Positions 1 through 8,713 of a DNA stretch of 64,000 nucleotides are shown here, one piece after another. The translations under genes and the position numbers were made by a program. Below the pieces are notes generated by a model. It saw only the letters and a list, made by a program, of their open reading frames with translations, made no database searches and was not told where the DNA came from. Position 1 is the first letter of the stretch. Each line of letters starts with the position of its first letter. The stretch is from Arthrobacter crystallopoietes (GTDB taxonomy: Bacteria > Actinomycetota > Actinomycetes > Actinomycetales > Micrococcaceae): the NCBI RefSeq assembly GCF_017603825.1, contig NZ_CP072014.1:248001-312000 (forward strand), read 5' to 3'.

Positions 1-300
1 GGTCGCGCCGCCGATACACTCCTCGCAACAACCGCAGAAGTTGATTTCGGAGGCGGTGACATGGTCGCCGATTTGGAAATCTGTCGCCTGTGGTCCAAGT
101 CCAACCACTATTCCCGCCATTTCATGACCTACGACCATGGGCAGAGGGCGTCCGCGGTCAACGGAAGCGACAATCATGTCGGAGTGGCACAGGCCTGCTG
201 CTTTGACCTCCACGAGTACTTCCGCGCCACGAGGTTCGTCAATCTCCAGTTCTTCGACGTAGAAGGTTCCGTCAATCCGGTTGATAACTGCTGCCTTCAC
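1..300 (-). CDS. Zinc-dependent alcohol dehydrogenase, N-terminal 100 residues (cut by window edge)
   Basis: This is the beginning of a medium-chain zinc alcohol dehydrogenase; the rest lies left of base 1. It starts at GTG (base 300) with a GGAG box just upstream and reads MKAAVINRIDG. Visible hallmarks are the catalytic-zinc cysteine in GLCHSD (Cys38), the GHE motif (His59, Glu60) and the start of the structural-zinc loop with Cys89, Cys92 and Cys95. The family oxidises alcohols or reduces aldehydes with NAD(P) in the cytoplasm. It is divergent from a paralogous dehydrogenase at 422 across a 121-bp AT-rich spacer, so the two may be co-regulated. Its substrate cannot be told. Confidence 0.85.
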   Translation of the reverse strand, partial: MKAAVINRIDGTFYVEELEIDEPRGAEVLVEVKAAGLCHSDMIVASVDRGRPLPMVVGHEMAGIVVGLGPQATDFQIGDHVTASEINFCGCCEECIGGAT

Positions 301-421
301 CTTTTGCTCCGTTCAGGACACCTTCATGTCCAAAATATTATTCAAATATGAATGCACTATCGTGCCCAGTATATTTTAAAGTGTATCGTTCATCACAAGG
401 GTTTACTAGAAATGAGGATCG
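301..421. promoter_or_regulatory. Divergent promoter region between two alcohol dehydrogenases
   Basis: This AT-rich spacer must carry promoters for both dehydrogenases. It contains the inverted repeat ATTCA-N4-TGAAT at 340-353, a candidate operator. I cannot place -10/-35 boxes with confidence. Confidence 0.45.
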
Positions 422-1513
422 ATGAAAGCTGCAGTTATCGAAGCGGTCGGAGCGCCCTTCGAGGTTCAAGACGTCACCATTGCAGGTCCGCAGGGTCATG
501 AAGTGCTCGTTGAAGTCAAGGCCAGCGGCCTCTGCCACTCTGACTTGCATGTGGCCTCCGCCAACGTCGGATTCCCGCTTCCCGCTGTTCTGGGTCACGA
601 GGTAGCCGGCGTGGTGACAGCTGTGGGGCCGGATGTGACAGGATTCCGCGTGGGTGAACACGTTGTCACTTCTCCCGTCCATAGCTGTGGACGATGCCGC
701 GGTTGCTTGACAGGAAAGCCGTACCAATGCCGCGTGCCGCAGCACACACAGCGGCCCCGCGAGGCCCAACCACGGCTGAGCAGGGGAACTGACCCATTGA
801 CCCAGTTCATTGGCGTGGGGGGATTTGCCGAGCAGGTCCTCGTCCACGAAAACACTGTCGTCAGCGTCCCTCACGATCTTCCTTTCGACCGTGCGGCGCT
901 GCTGGGGTGCGGCGTTGTCACGGGAGCTGGCGCCGCCCTCAATACCGCGCGTCTCCGGCCAGGGGACACCGTTGCAGTCATCGGTTGCGGCGGGGTCGGC
1001 CTCAACGTTATCCAAGGCGCTGCTTTGGCCGGAGCCCAGCGGATCATAGCCGTCGACCTCCAGTCGGCCAAGCTTGACCTTGCCAGGGAATTCGGAGCCA
1101 CCGACACCGTCAACGCCGCGGAAGTGGACTCCGTCCAGGCAGTCTTGGATACAACGCGCGGCGGCGTGACGCATGCCTTCGAGGTCATCGGGTTGAAAGC
1201 TACAGCAGAGAATGCGATCGCGATGCTCGACGTCGGCGGAACCGCGTATTTGATTGGTGTCCATCAACCCGGCGCGACATTGAACGTGACACCATTCGGC
1301 GACCTGATGGGCCGGCAGAAGGGCATCAGAGGCGTCGCCATGGGTTCCGCCAACATTAAGGTCGACATCCCCATGTTTGCCGACCTTTACTTGCAAGGCC
1401 GTTTCAAACTCGACGAGCTCATCTCCCAGCGCATCTCGCTTGCCGAGATCGACCACGGCTACGAGTTGCTGCGAGGCGGAGCCGTGGCCAGATCGGTCAT
1501 TACAAGTTTCTAA
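422..1513 (+). CDS. Zinc-dependent alcohol dehydrogenase (MDR family)
   Basis: A complete 363-residue medium-chain dehydrogenase/reductase. Catalytic zinc ligands are seen in GLCHSD (Cys38) and GHE (His59, Glu60), and the structural zinc site has Cys89, Cys92, Cys95 and Cys103. A Rossmann glycine motif GCGGVG lies near residue 190. Layout and length match class III-like and mycothiol/NDMA-type alcohol dehydrogenases. It should interconvert an alcohol and aldehyde with NAD(H). It starts at ATG after GAGG and ends just before a strong terminator. The nearby aldehyde dehydrogenase at 5737 could take the product further; that link is inference from proximity. The first 60 residues are very similar to the divergent neighbour, suggesting duplication. 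Confidence 0.88.
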   Translation: MKAAVIEAVGAPFEVQDVTIAGPQGHEVLVEVKASGLCHSDLHVASANVGFPLPAVLGHEVAGVVTAVGPDVTGFRVGEHVVTSPVHSCGRCRGCLTGKPYQCRVPQHTQRPREAQPRLSRGTDPLTQFIGVGGFAEQVLVHENTVVSVPHDLPFDRAALLGCGVVTGAGAALNTARLRPGDTVAVIGCGGVGLNVIQGAALAGAQRIIAVDLQSAKLDLAREFGATDTVNAAEVDSVQAVLDTTRGGVTHAFEVIGLKATAENAIAMLDVGGTAYLIGVHQPGATLNVTPFGDLMGRQKGIRGVAMGSANIKVDIPMFADLYLQGRFKLDELISQRISLAEIDHGYELLRGGAVARSVITSF

Positions 1514-1520
1514 GCGCAAA

Positions 1521-1559
1521 AGGGTGGCTCCGGGAACGTACGTTTCCCGGAGCCACCCT
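1521..1559 (+). terminator. Rho-independent terminator after the alcohol dehydrogenase
   Basis: Perfect 16-bp stem (1521-1536 pairing with 1544-1559), seven-base loop, followed by CTTTG with a short T run. Confidence 0.85.
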
Positions 1560-1564
1560 CTTTG

Positions 1565-2060
1565 TTGATGTGCTTATTTTATTGTCCTCCCGCGTCACCC
1601 ACAGGATCTCCCCTCCGGAAACGTACTTTCAACCAGCTAACGCTAAATAAGCGTCTCTGAGTTCCGGCCCCACATCGATGTGGAAACAGAGAACCCAAGG
1701 GAGCGGTCCTCCTGGAACAGGATGCCCGATATTCCGCTTCCGGGTCCGTCGCGGTCCCCGTCCACGGTGCGCTTCGTGTTACACGCCCTGAGCGCGAAAA
1801 GCACTGGCTGTACAGGCGGTCATCACGCCTCTTGAAGCTGTAATTGTTCCATGCAGCCCAGCTCCTCCGCACACGGCCTCAAGCTGGATCAGTGCCAGTA
1901 CCACGCATCGGCCGTGCTCAGACAGAAGAGTTCTGGCGCCCACGCCCATAGGACGCGAGCGCGAAAACTAGTCAACTTCTCAAACCAACCGCGGCCAGAA
2001 CGGAACGGTATCTGGCGCGGGTCAGGCTTACTCCTTAACCGTGCGTTCTTGAGCCTAATC
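1565..2060. other. About 500 bp without a recognisable gene
   Basis: Only short open frames occur and none reads like a known family. Base use differs from the neighbouring genes. I see no transposase motif or flanking repeat. It may be decayed sequence between the dehydrogenase and the importer operon, whose 3' end is at 2061. Confidence 0.4.
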
Positions 2061-2867
2061 TCAACGTGAGCGAAGACGGTGGAGGATTCGTGCTCGTGCC
2101 TCCGCGAACCTCGGATCAGCCTTCGTCTCCACCTGGTCGCGATGATCCCCGAAACCTGTCTCGATTTCGTCCACGACAGTCGCAGGTTTCTCAGCTATTA
2201 CTACGACCTTGTCAGCGAGGTACAAGGCCTCGTCTATGTCGTGCGTAACCAGGATAATGGTGACGCCCAATTCCTGCTGGAGCGATAGGACTAGGTCTTC
2301 CAGATCGAAACGCGTTTGCGCGTCGACGGAAGCGAACGGTTCATCCATGAGCAGAACCTTGGCGTTGTATGCGAGAGCACGTGCGATCGCGACGCGTTGC
2401 TGCATACCGCCCGACATCTCCCAAGGGTACTTATCCCCCTGGCCTTCCAGCCCGACGGCCTGCAAATTCCGTTCGGCCACGACATTGCGCTCAATCTTGC
2501 CCAGGCCCTTGCCCTGTAGCGGGAAGGCGACATTTTCCCTCGTTGTCATCCACGGCATTAAAGATCGACTGTAGTCCTGGAACACTACTGCGAGATCCGG
2601 ATGAGGGCCGTGGATTTCCTGCCCACCGACTGAAATCGTCCCTGCTTTCGGTTGCAGCAGTCCCGATAAACAACGCAACAGAGTTGTCTTACCGACACCC
2701 GAGGGGCCGACAATTGAGACAAAATCCCCTGTGTTCACATCGAGGTCAAGATTCTCCAGGATCTTGTTTTCGGTGCTGCCCGTTCCATAGCTCATGGACA
2801 TGCCGCGGACCTTCATCAGCTGAGTTACGGTGCGCGGCACTCCGGCCTCGCGCGTATCGACGCTCAT
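2061..2867 (-). CDS. ABC transporter ATP-binding protein, SsuB/TauB type
   Basis: A 268-residue ATPase of the nitrate/sulfonate/taurine importer family. Walker A GPSGVGKT (about 54-61), signature SGGMQQRVAIARAL, Walker B KVLLMDEP and the H-loop THD are all present. It energises import with the two permeases upstream and the binding protein. I chose ATG at 2867 because AAGGAG lies five bases before it; an ATG at 2906 overlapping the permease stop (ATGA) would add 13 residues. It is the last gene of the minus-strand operon 5554 to 2061. The family handles sulfonates, nitrate, pyrimidines and aromatic acids; the ligand here is unknown. Confidence 0.9.
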   Translation of the reverse strand: MSVDTREAGVPRTVTQLMKVRGMSMSYGTGSTENKILENLDLDVNTGDFVSIVGPSGVGKTTLLRCLSGLLQPKAGTISVGGQEIHGPHPDLAVVFQDYSRSLMPWMTTRENVAFPLQGKGLGKIERNVVAERNLQAVGLEGQGDKYPWEMSGGMQQRVAIARALAYNAKVLLMDEPFASVDAQTRFDLEDLVLSLQQELGVTIILVTHDIDEALYLADKVVVIAEKPATVVDEIETGFGDHRDQVETKADPRFAEARARILHRLRSR

Positions 2868-2902
2868 GTGTACTCCTTGCTTTGTAATAGGTGTGGGGGT
2901 GC

Positions 2903-3748
2903 TCATTTCGCCGCCGAGGCAAAGTACCAACGCAGAAGCCTGCGCTCGAAGACAACAAACAGGACCGACAGGATGTATCCGATGACGCCCACCAAGAGCG
3001 CTCCAGCCCACGTCTCTGACACCTTGAAAGTGGCCGAGGAATTCAGAATGTAGAAGCCTAGCCCCTCGGTGGCTGCAAACATTTCGCTGACGACCATCAC
3101 GGTGATGCCGATCGGAAGTGCGACGCGGACACCGGCGACAATCTGCGGTAGGGCAGCGGGGAGCACTACGCGCCGAAAGTGGAGCCACTTCGGTATGCGG
3201 TATACCTGCGAGAACTTGCGAATCGTCGGCTCGATGCCAAGGACGCCGTCGATGGTATTGAGCAATACCGGCCACATGCAGGCGAAGGCAATGGTGTAGA
3301 TCTTTGGCCCCTGGCCGACTCCGAAGGCGCCTATGATGAGTGGAACCAAGGCTGCTTGAGGAATCGATCGGAAGAAGTTAATGATCGGATCAAAGATCAA
3401 GCGAAGACGGTCGAGTTCGCCCAGTGCGACTCCCAGAACAATGCCGACGACCACCGCGAGAATCAAGCCGATGGCAAGGTTCGTGAGCGAGTAAGCCGCA
3501 CCGGAAAGGATTACTCCGTTCCCCAGATCGCGTCCGAGCGAGGTCAGGATCTCCTGAAGGGACGGGATGAAGAAATTGGAACTCCGGGCGGACAGAACCC
3601 ACCACAGGACGAAGACAACGGCGATCAGCCAAACCGAGTCAAGGACTTGGAGCCATGCGGGACGTGGGCCTCCGGCTGTGCGACGGCGGACCTTGGGCGG
3701 CGCCGATGATATTGCCGCATTGCCCAGGTCGAAAGTTGTGTCAGTCAT
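2903..3748 (-). CDS. ABC transporter permease, SsuC/TauC type
   Basis: A 281-residue inner-membrane permease. After a charged, Pro/Arg-rich N-terminus of about 30 residues come roughly six hydrophobic segments and the cytoplasmic EAA-type loop that contacts the ATPase (around FRRVVLPAALPQIVAGVRVALP). It overlaps the upstream permease by 8 bp and touches the ATPase gene downstream. The operon encodes two different permeases, so the channel is likely a heterodimer, whereas classical SsuC/TauC systems use one permease gene. Confidence 0.88.
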   Translation of the reverse strand: MTDTTFDLGNAAISSAPPKVRRRTAGGPRPAWLQVLDSVWLIAVVFVLWWVLSARSSNFFIPSLQEILTSLGRDLGNGVILSGAAYSLTNLAIGLILAVVVGIVLGVALGELDRLRLIFDPIINFFRSIPQAALVPLIIGAFGVGQGPKIYTIAFACMWPVLLNTIDGVLGIEPTIRKFSQVYRIPKWLHFRRVVLPAALPQIVAGVRVALPIGITVMVVSEMFAATEGLGFYILNSSATFKVSETWAGALLVGVIGYILSVLFVVFERRLLRWYFASAAK

Positions 3749-4511
3749 GATCCTGCCTGTTCCACTTCAGAAGTCGTGCTTCAACCGACTGCAACATCCA
3801 AGCAATCGCCCAGCCGACGAGTCCGGCAAAGAACAGGTAGGCAAACGCGACGTCCCAGTTCTGCGCCTGCTGCGCCAGAGTGATGTTGCGGCCGATGCCT
3901 GGCGCCTGACTAATAACCTCCACACCCACAGCTACCAAAATGGCAATGGCGGCAGAAATGCGGACACCCGTCGCCACAAATGGCAGCGCACCCGGCAGCA
4001 GTACCCGACGGAACCAAAGGCTCCGCGGAATCCGGAAAACCTTCACAGTGTCGATGACTGCTGCCTCTTGGCGGCGGGCTCCATAGATCGTTTGCACCAG
4101 GACCGGCCAAAGGCAGGACAGCCCGACAACGACAATTTCCATACGTGTGCTGGAGCCGAGCAGCATAATTACCACCGGCATCAGGGCCAGGACCGGGAAT
4201 GATCGGCCGAAGTCGATCAAGATCGAAGTGGAGCGATCCAAGTATCGAATCGACCCGATAAACAGCCCAAGTACGACTCCGACGACGGAAGCGATTGCCC
4301 ATCCGGCCAGTGCCGCAAGCAGTGTCTTACCAAGCGCGGCCCAGAAAACGGGCGCTATGAGCGTCGATAGGACAGCAGAACCGACGTCGAGGACTCCCGG
4401 CGTCATCGACGGCATGGAACCCGACCAGATTACGACCTGCCACATTGCCAGTAGCAGCAGTACGGCCAGTACGCGCTGCACATTTATGGGAACGGTAGAT
4501 GAAAGCTTCAT
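3741..4511 (-). CDS. ABC transporter permease, SsuC/TauC type (second subunit)
   Basis: A 256-residue membrane protein of the same family as its downstream neighbour but clearly divergent from it. It has a short N-terminus, about six transmembrane segments and an EAA-like loop near FRRVLLPGALPFVATGVRIS. It starts at ATG 4511, 29 bp after the binding-protein gene, with AGGAGG-like sequence in the gap, and its end overlaps the next permease. The two permeases probably form the translocation pore together. Confidence 0.87.
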   Translation of the reverse strand: MKLSSTVPINVQRVLAVLLLLAMWQVVIWSGSMPSMTPGVLDVGSAVLSTLIAPVFWAALGKTLLAALAGWAIASVVGVVLGLFIGSIRYLDRSTSILIDFGRSFPVLALMPVVIMLLGSSTRMEIVVVGLSCLWPVLVQTIYGARRQEAAVIDTVKVFRIPRSLWFRRVLLPGALPFVATGVRISAAIAILVAVGVEVISQAPGIGRNITLAQQAQNWDVAFAYLFFAGLVGWAIAWMLQSVEARLLKWNRQDHD

Positions 4512-4540
4512 CGCCTAGCCCTCCTAAACATCACCCAGCG

Positions 4541-5554
4541 CTATTTCGCGTCCGCGGAGGCCCGGATGGGAGCTTCGTCCCACAGCAACTCCTCAGCACT
4601 GATGGGATCCGTGAGAAGTCCGAAGTGTTCCATCGCATCGATTCCGGACTGAGCTTCCTTAATATTGACCGGCACAGAGACAGGCACAAAGGCAGTGGGA
4701 GCTTCCGCCACGTCAATCTGGTTTGTCTGGGCATGAATTTCCTGAACGGCCGCGAGGTTGGCGTCGTCGTTGTAGAACTCCGCGGCGTCCTCCATGGCTG
4801 CTACAAACTTCCCTGCCGTCTCGCCGTTGCTGGCTAGCCACTCGTTGGTCGACGTCCAGACCGTCACCGGCATATTGGCCTGGAACTCCCGCACCGGATT
4901 CGAGATGCTTCGGTAACCGGATTCAACCATCTGGTGGTAAAAGGAGTCAGCTGGCACCACGGCGTCCACGGTGTTCTGCTCTACAGCGGCCTCCATGCCT
5001 GCATAAGGCACAGCAACTTCCTTCACATCCTCGACAGCAACGCCGGAATCTTCCAGCGCCTGGAGGACCGGGATGTCTCCACCAGTCTTTACACCAACGA
5101 CGCCGATCGTCTTACCTTTGAGGTCCGCCAATGTCTTGATCGGCGAGTCCTCGGCAACCAGGACGCCGGAATTGTCCGTCTCCGGGTCGACTATGCCATT
5201 GCCGCCGACCACGGAAACGGGCACCCCCTTGGACGCTGAAGTTGCCACATTGATCCATGAACCAATCGCAATGTCCACCTGTCCGGAAACAGCCATGGCC
5301 AGCAACGCCGCGGGATCCTGACCAGGCACAAGTTCGACATCCAAGCCTTGCTCCTCGAAATAGCCTTGGCTTTCCGCCACGTGCGCAGGTTCGAAATGGA
5401 TCGGGGCCACGGCAACCTTGACCTTGGTCAGGGCTTCCCCTCCGGCAGATGCCTCGCTGCCTCCCCCGCAAGCAGTAAGAGCCACGGTGGAAAGACCGGC
5501 CAGAGCGGTAACAGAAGCAAGACGGGAAAAAGTGGAACGGTTCACAGGACGCAT
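4541..5554 (-). CDS. Lipoprotein substrate-binding protein, SsuA/TauA/NMT1 family
   Basis: A 337-residue extracytoplasmic binding protein. A lipoprotein signal with lipobox LTAC places the lipidated cysteine at residue 29, followed by a GGGS linker. The mature part has the NMT1/SsuA fold signatures: GYFEEQGLDVELVPG, a segment on DIAIGSW, and DLKGKTIGV. It is the first gene of the importer operon, with GAGGAG six bases before ATG 5554. It delivers ligand to the two permeases. It is divergent from an aldehyde dehydrogenase across 182 bp, so the cargo may be metabolised through an aldehyde; that is inference. Confidence 0.88.
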   Translation of the reverse strand: MRPVNRSTFSRLASVTALAGLSTVALTACGGGSEASAGGEALTKVKVAVAPIHFEPAHVAESQGYFEEQGLDVELVPGQDPAALLAMAVSGQVDIAIGSWINVATSASKGVPVSVVGGNGIVDPETDNSGVLVAEDSPIKTLADLKGKTIGVVGVKTGGDIPVLQALEDSGVAVEDVKEVAVPYAGMEAAVEQNTVDAVVPADSFYHQMVESGYRSISNPVREFQANMPVTVWTSTNEWLASNGETAGKFVAAMEDAAEFYNDDANLAAVQEIHAQTNQIDVAEAPTAFVPVSVPVNIKEAQSGIDAMEHFGLLTDPISAEELLWDEAPIRASADAK

Positions 5555-5667
5555 GGAGTGCTCCTCATTGAGTGGGTACACGGATTGGTGGTGACAGAAC
5601 ATTTCGAGTTCTCTACATCTTGAAGCCTTGAATGTATTCTTCATAATGAAATATAGTCTGTGCGAGG

Positions 5668-5689
5668 TTATGTGGCAATAGTCACATAA
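5668..5689. promoter_or_regulatory. Candidate operator TTATGTG-N8-CACATAA
   Basis: A perfect 7-bp inverted repeat with an 8-bp spacer in the divergent region between the ABC importer (start 5554) and the aldehyde dehydrogenase (start 5737). The spacer 5555-5736 is AT-rich, so this is a plausible binding site for a dimeric regulator acting on both operons. The regulator is unknown. Confidence 0.5.
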
Positions 5690-5736
5690 TCTATCTCCGA
5701 TAAATAAGTGCCGGATCCATCCATGAGGACTCAAAC

Positions 5737-7230
5737 ATGACCATCGCTGACGCTGTTAGGATCACTGCTCCCACCCTTCTCAATCGGCCCCTGCGTTTAC
5801 TCATTGACGGTGAGTGGGTGGAAGGACGTGGCCAGCCGCTCACCCTCCTGAACCCCTCGACAGGCCGGCAACTGATCACTTCGGCTTCGGCGGATGAGTC
5901 TGACGTCGACCGCGCCGTCGCCGCTGCCCGTAACGCATTCGATAATGGCCCTTGGTCCAGAATGGCTCCGGCCGAAAGAGCCCTGCTGATTTACCGCCTG
6001 GCGGACGCGCTTGAAGACGCCAAGGATGAGCTTGCGCGGCTTGAGACCCTCAATTGCGGCAAGCCGCTTGCCGTGGCCAGGGACTTCGAAGTTACTGCGG
6101 CGGTAAGCACTTTGCGTTACAACGCCGGCTGGGCAACGAAACTGAACGGTGAAACCCGCGATATCTCCTTACCGGGCGATTGGCAGGCTTTCACCCTTCG
6201 ACAGGCCTTAGGCGTGGCAGGCCTCATCGTCCCTTGGAACGTGCCACTAGCCATCGCGGTCTCAAAACTGGCGCCCGCCCTTGCAGCTGGCTGCACGGTC
6301 GTCCTCAAGCCCGCGGAACTTACTCCCCTGACTGCAGTGCGTTTAGGCGAGCTGATCCAGGAAGTGGGATTTCCTCCGGGCGTCGTAAACATTATTCAAG
6401 GGCTCGGTCACGTCGCTGGGCAGCGCCTGGTGGATCATCCGGACGTAGACAAGGTCTCGTTCACTGGCTCCACCGCCGTCGGTAAACGCCTGCTCTGCTC
6501 TTCTGCTGGCAATCTCAAACGGCTGTCCTTGGAACTAGGCGGCAAATCACCCGTCGTGATCTACCCGGATGCTGATCTGGATAAGGCGATACCAGGAGCT
6601 GCCATGAGCATCTTCGCCAACACGGGCCAGGTCTGTGCCGCGGGATCACGATTGTACGTGCACAGCGATGTCGCGGATGAAGTCATCGGCGGCATCACCC
6701 GAATTGCCGAGTCGATGAGAATCGGGCCCGGGCTAGACCCGGCTACCCAGTTGGGGCCAATCATTTCAGAAGCACAGCGCGACCGTGTCCTCCAATACAT
6801 CGAATCCGGCATAGAGGACGGCGCGGAAGTCACGACAGGCGGCGCGGCAGTTGAAGGCCCCGGCTTCTTCCTGCAGCCCACGGTGCTGTGCAACACGGCA
6901 CCAAAGATGCGAGTTGTCCGCGAAGAGATATTCGGTCCCGTGCTCTCCGTGGCGACCTTCGACGACGCCGATTCGATCACGGATACTGTCGCTCGCGCCA
7001 ACGATACAGATTACGGATTATCCTCTGCTATCTGGACGAGGGATATCTCCCGGGCTATGAAATTTGTCCGCGGAATCAAAGCAGGGAACGTTCGGGTAAA
7101 CGCCTCCGGCGGCATGGATCCGAACATGCCCTTCGGCGGCTCCAAGCAGTCAGGATGGGGCCACGAGAACGGCAGGGAGGGCGTTGAGGCCTTCACCGAA
7201 CTCAAATCGGTCGCCATCAAAATCGACTAG
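5737..7230 (+). CDS. NAD(P)-dependent aldehyde dehydrogenase
   Basis: A complete 497-residue aldehyde dehydrogenase. The nucleophile is Cys300 in NTGQVCAAGS, the general base Glu266 in LELGGKSP, and the cofactor motif FTGSTAVGK precedes them. The C-terminal FGGSKQSGWGHENG segment is typical of the betaine/phenylacetaldehyde/vanillin-type subgroup. It oxidises an aldehyde to a carboxylate in the cytoplasm. It stands alone between the divergent importer operon and a terminator, and GAGGA precedes the ATG. The specific aldehyde is not evident. Confidence 0.92.
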   Translation: MTIADAVRITAPTLLNRPLRLLIDGEWVEGRGQPLTLLNPSTGRQLITSASADESDVDRAVAAARNAFDNGPWSRMAPAERALLIYRLADALEDAKDELARLETLNCGKPLAVARDFEVTAAVSTLRYNAGWATKLNGETRDISLPGDWQAFTLRQALGVAGLIVPWNVPLAIAVSKLAPALAAGCTVVLKPAELTPLTAVRLGELIQEVGFPPGVVNIIQGLGHVAGQRLVDHPDVDKVSFTGSTAVGKRLLCSSAGNLKRLSLELGGKSPVVIYPDADLDKAIPGAAMSIFANTGQVCAAGSRLYVHSDVADEVIGGITRIAESMRIGPGLDPATQLGPIISEAQRDRVLQYIESGIEDGAEVTTGGAAVEGPGFFLQPTVLCNTAPKMRVVREEIFGPVLSVATFDDADSITDTVARANDTDYGLSSAIWTRDISRAMKFVRGIKAGNVRVNASGGMDPNMPFGGSKQSGWGHENGREGVEAFTELKSVAIKID

Positions 7231-7235
7231 GCCCG

Positions 7236-7268
7236 AGCCGGGAAGCCACGCTCCATGGCTTCCCGGCT
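7236..7268 (+). terminator. Rho-independent terminator after aldehyde dehydrogenase
   Basis: Perfect 13-bp stem (7236-7248 with 7256-7268), seven-base loop, then TCCTTATTTC. Confidence 0.85.
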
Positions 7269-7304
7269 TCCTTATTTCAGTCGCAGTGTTCAACGCTCCA
7301 GCCG

Positions 7305-7400
7305 TCAGATCTTAACCGCATCAGCATGTACGAGAAAAACGACGACAAAGGCGAAGACAGCAATGCCGGCACTGGCAGCAAACGTCCGCACCAAGTCCAT
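7305..7400 (-). other. Short membrane-segment frame, possible 3' gene remnant
   Basis: On the minus strand, downstream of the metallo-hydrolase, an open stretch reads MDLVRTFAASAGIAVF and continues as a single hydrophobic helix ending VHADAVKI-stop. There is no ribosome binding site. It may be the C-terminal tail of a lost permease or a 31-residue membrane peptide. Evidence is weak. Confidence 0.25.
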
Positions 7401-7437
7401 CCAGCTGCAGCATGCACTCAGACGATTGCGCCGGCCG

Positions 7438-8514
7438 TTATGACAGGCCGCGACCGGTCAGCTCAGCACGGGACATTTCCTCAGCCGAACGCACATCGAT
7501 GACTTGAAGATCCTGCGGGATCAAGAGTTCGCCTGTAAACGTTTCCGCGGCACGCAACCAGACCTCTTTCGACGCGTTAGCCGGGACGAGGTGGTGCAAG
7601 GCCAGTGTCCGCACCCCTGCGGCAGCAGCAAGGGCGCCCGCTTCCTCAGGCGGTGTATGCGCCTTGCGATGATGCTCCATGGAAGCCTTCCGGTCAGCCT
7701 GGCCGGCCCGACCATAGATGCGTTGCATCTCGTCGAGGTCGATGGCTTCATGCAAAAGCAGATCGGCCCCCTTGGCCAGACGCACGAGATTGCCGCTCGC
7801 CGCCGTGTCACCGGAGATGACCACCGAACCGTATTCGGAGTCGAACCGAAACGCAAAGGCCGGGGCGACCGGGCGATGCTGAACCAAAATCGCCGAGACC
7901 CGGACATGGCCATCATCGAATATCTCGAATGGCTCCATGTCTGGATGGTTGTTGTCGTTCGGATGGAACCCGACGTGACACGGGATGGTTATGTCTCTGC
8001 CTAGGAAAAGCTCGGGCATGGCCGGTGCCAGAGTGTCCCTGCGGCGGTCGTTGAGGTCGGTGGCATGGGCCCGCAACAGCAGGTCCACCATCTGCGCCGT
8101 CCCTGGAGTCGGCTGGTCGGGGAACACTGCTTCGAGTTCTTCTGCAATGTGCGGGCTGGTGGGTGGCAGAAAGCCGCGCTGACCGGGGCCCAGGATAGGC
8201 ACCGGCCCGGCTGAAGAACCCCGGAACGTCAGGCCACCCATGACCATCAGTGAATTCAGGTCGATCGTGTGATCGGAATGGAGGTGGGTTATGAAGATGC
8301 CGCGAAGATCCGTGAAACGTAACCCTGCGTCAACCATCCGCTGGCCGACGCCGGAGCCGCAGTCCACCAAGTAAACGTTTCCGCCGACGACAACAGCGGT
8401 GGCTATGCCGCTCCGATGGTTCTCACTGACTGAAGACGTCCATATGGGCCCTCCAGCTGTTCCCAACGTGACGACGCTCATTCCCTGCTGTGGGGAAGCT
8501 GAATCGGTGTGCAT
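7438..8514 (-). CDS. MBL-fold metallo-hydrolase (RNase Z/arylsulfatase-like)
   Basis: A 358-residue metallo-beta-lactamase-fold enzyme. The dinuclear metal motif is HLHSDH (about residue 77), with later ligands in VISGDTAAS, LLLHEAID and ALHHLVP. This arrangement belongs to the tRNase Z/AtsA-like branch, which includes arylsulfatases and lactonase-like hydrolases. It has no obvious signal peptide, so it is probably cytoplasmic. GGAGG precedes ATG 8514. It is the last gene of the minus-strand aromatic cluster, separated from the FAD hydroxylase by a 200-bp spacer with a large inverted repeat. A hydrolytic step on an aromatic or ring-cleavage product is plausible but unproven. Confidence 0.82.
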   Translation of the reverse strand: MHTDSASPQQGMSVVTLGTAGGPIWTSSVSENHRSGIATAVVVGGNVYLVDCGSGVGQRMVDAGLRFTDLRGIFITHLHSDHTIDLNSLMVMGGLTFRGSSAGPVPILGPGQRGFLPPTSPHIAEELEAVFPDQPTPGTAQMVDLLLRAHATDLNDRRRDTLAPAMPELFLGRDITIPCHVGFHPNDNNHPDMEPFEIFDDGHVRVSAILVQHRPVAPAFAFRFDSEYGSVVISGDTAASGNLVRLAKGADLLLHEAIDLDEMQRIYGRAGQADRKASMEHHRKAHTPPEEAGALAAAAGVRTLALHHLVPANASKEVWLRAAETFTGELLIPQDLQVIDVRSAEEMSRAELTGRGLS

Positions 8515-8600
8515 GGCACCCCTCCGGTATTAGGTTGCATTGTTGGAACTTCTGGGGACCGAGTTCATCTGGCCGCATCCAGGAACGCCGTCTATAACGG

Positions 8601-8653
8601 CCATGGGCACCTGGCATCCAACCCTCAGACCGTTGGATGGCAAGTGCCCATGG
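8601..8653. repeat. 22-bp imperfect inverted repeat
   Basis: Arms 8601-8622 and 8632-8653 pair with two mismatches around a nine-base loop. It lies downstream of the FAD hydroxylase on the minus strand, without a clear T run. It may be a terminator, an mRNA-stabilising hairpin or an operator for the MBL hydrolase gene. Confidence 0.6.
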
Positions 8654-8713
8654 AGGACAATCTTCTTGCGGAAAAGTCGCGGCGCAGGTTGCCCCGCCGG
8701 ACTGGGAGGAGCT

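Noticed and set aside
338-1519. A 393-residue open frame on the minus strand opposite the alcohol dehydrogenase
   Set aside because: Its translation has no family features, and the plus strand carries a complete zinc dehydrogenase; the frame arises from GC-rich codon structure.
1579-2060. A transposase or regulator remnant in the spacer before the importer operon
   Set aside because: Neither strand gives a recognisable family motif, and no flanking inverted or direct repeats were seen.
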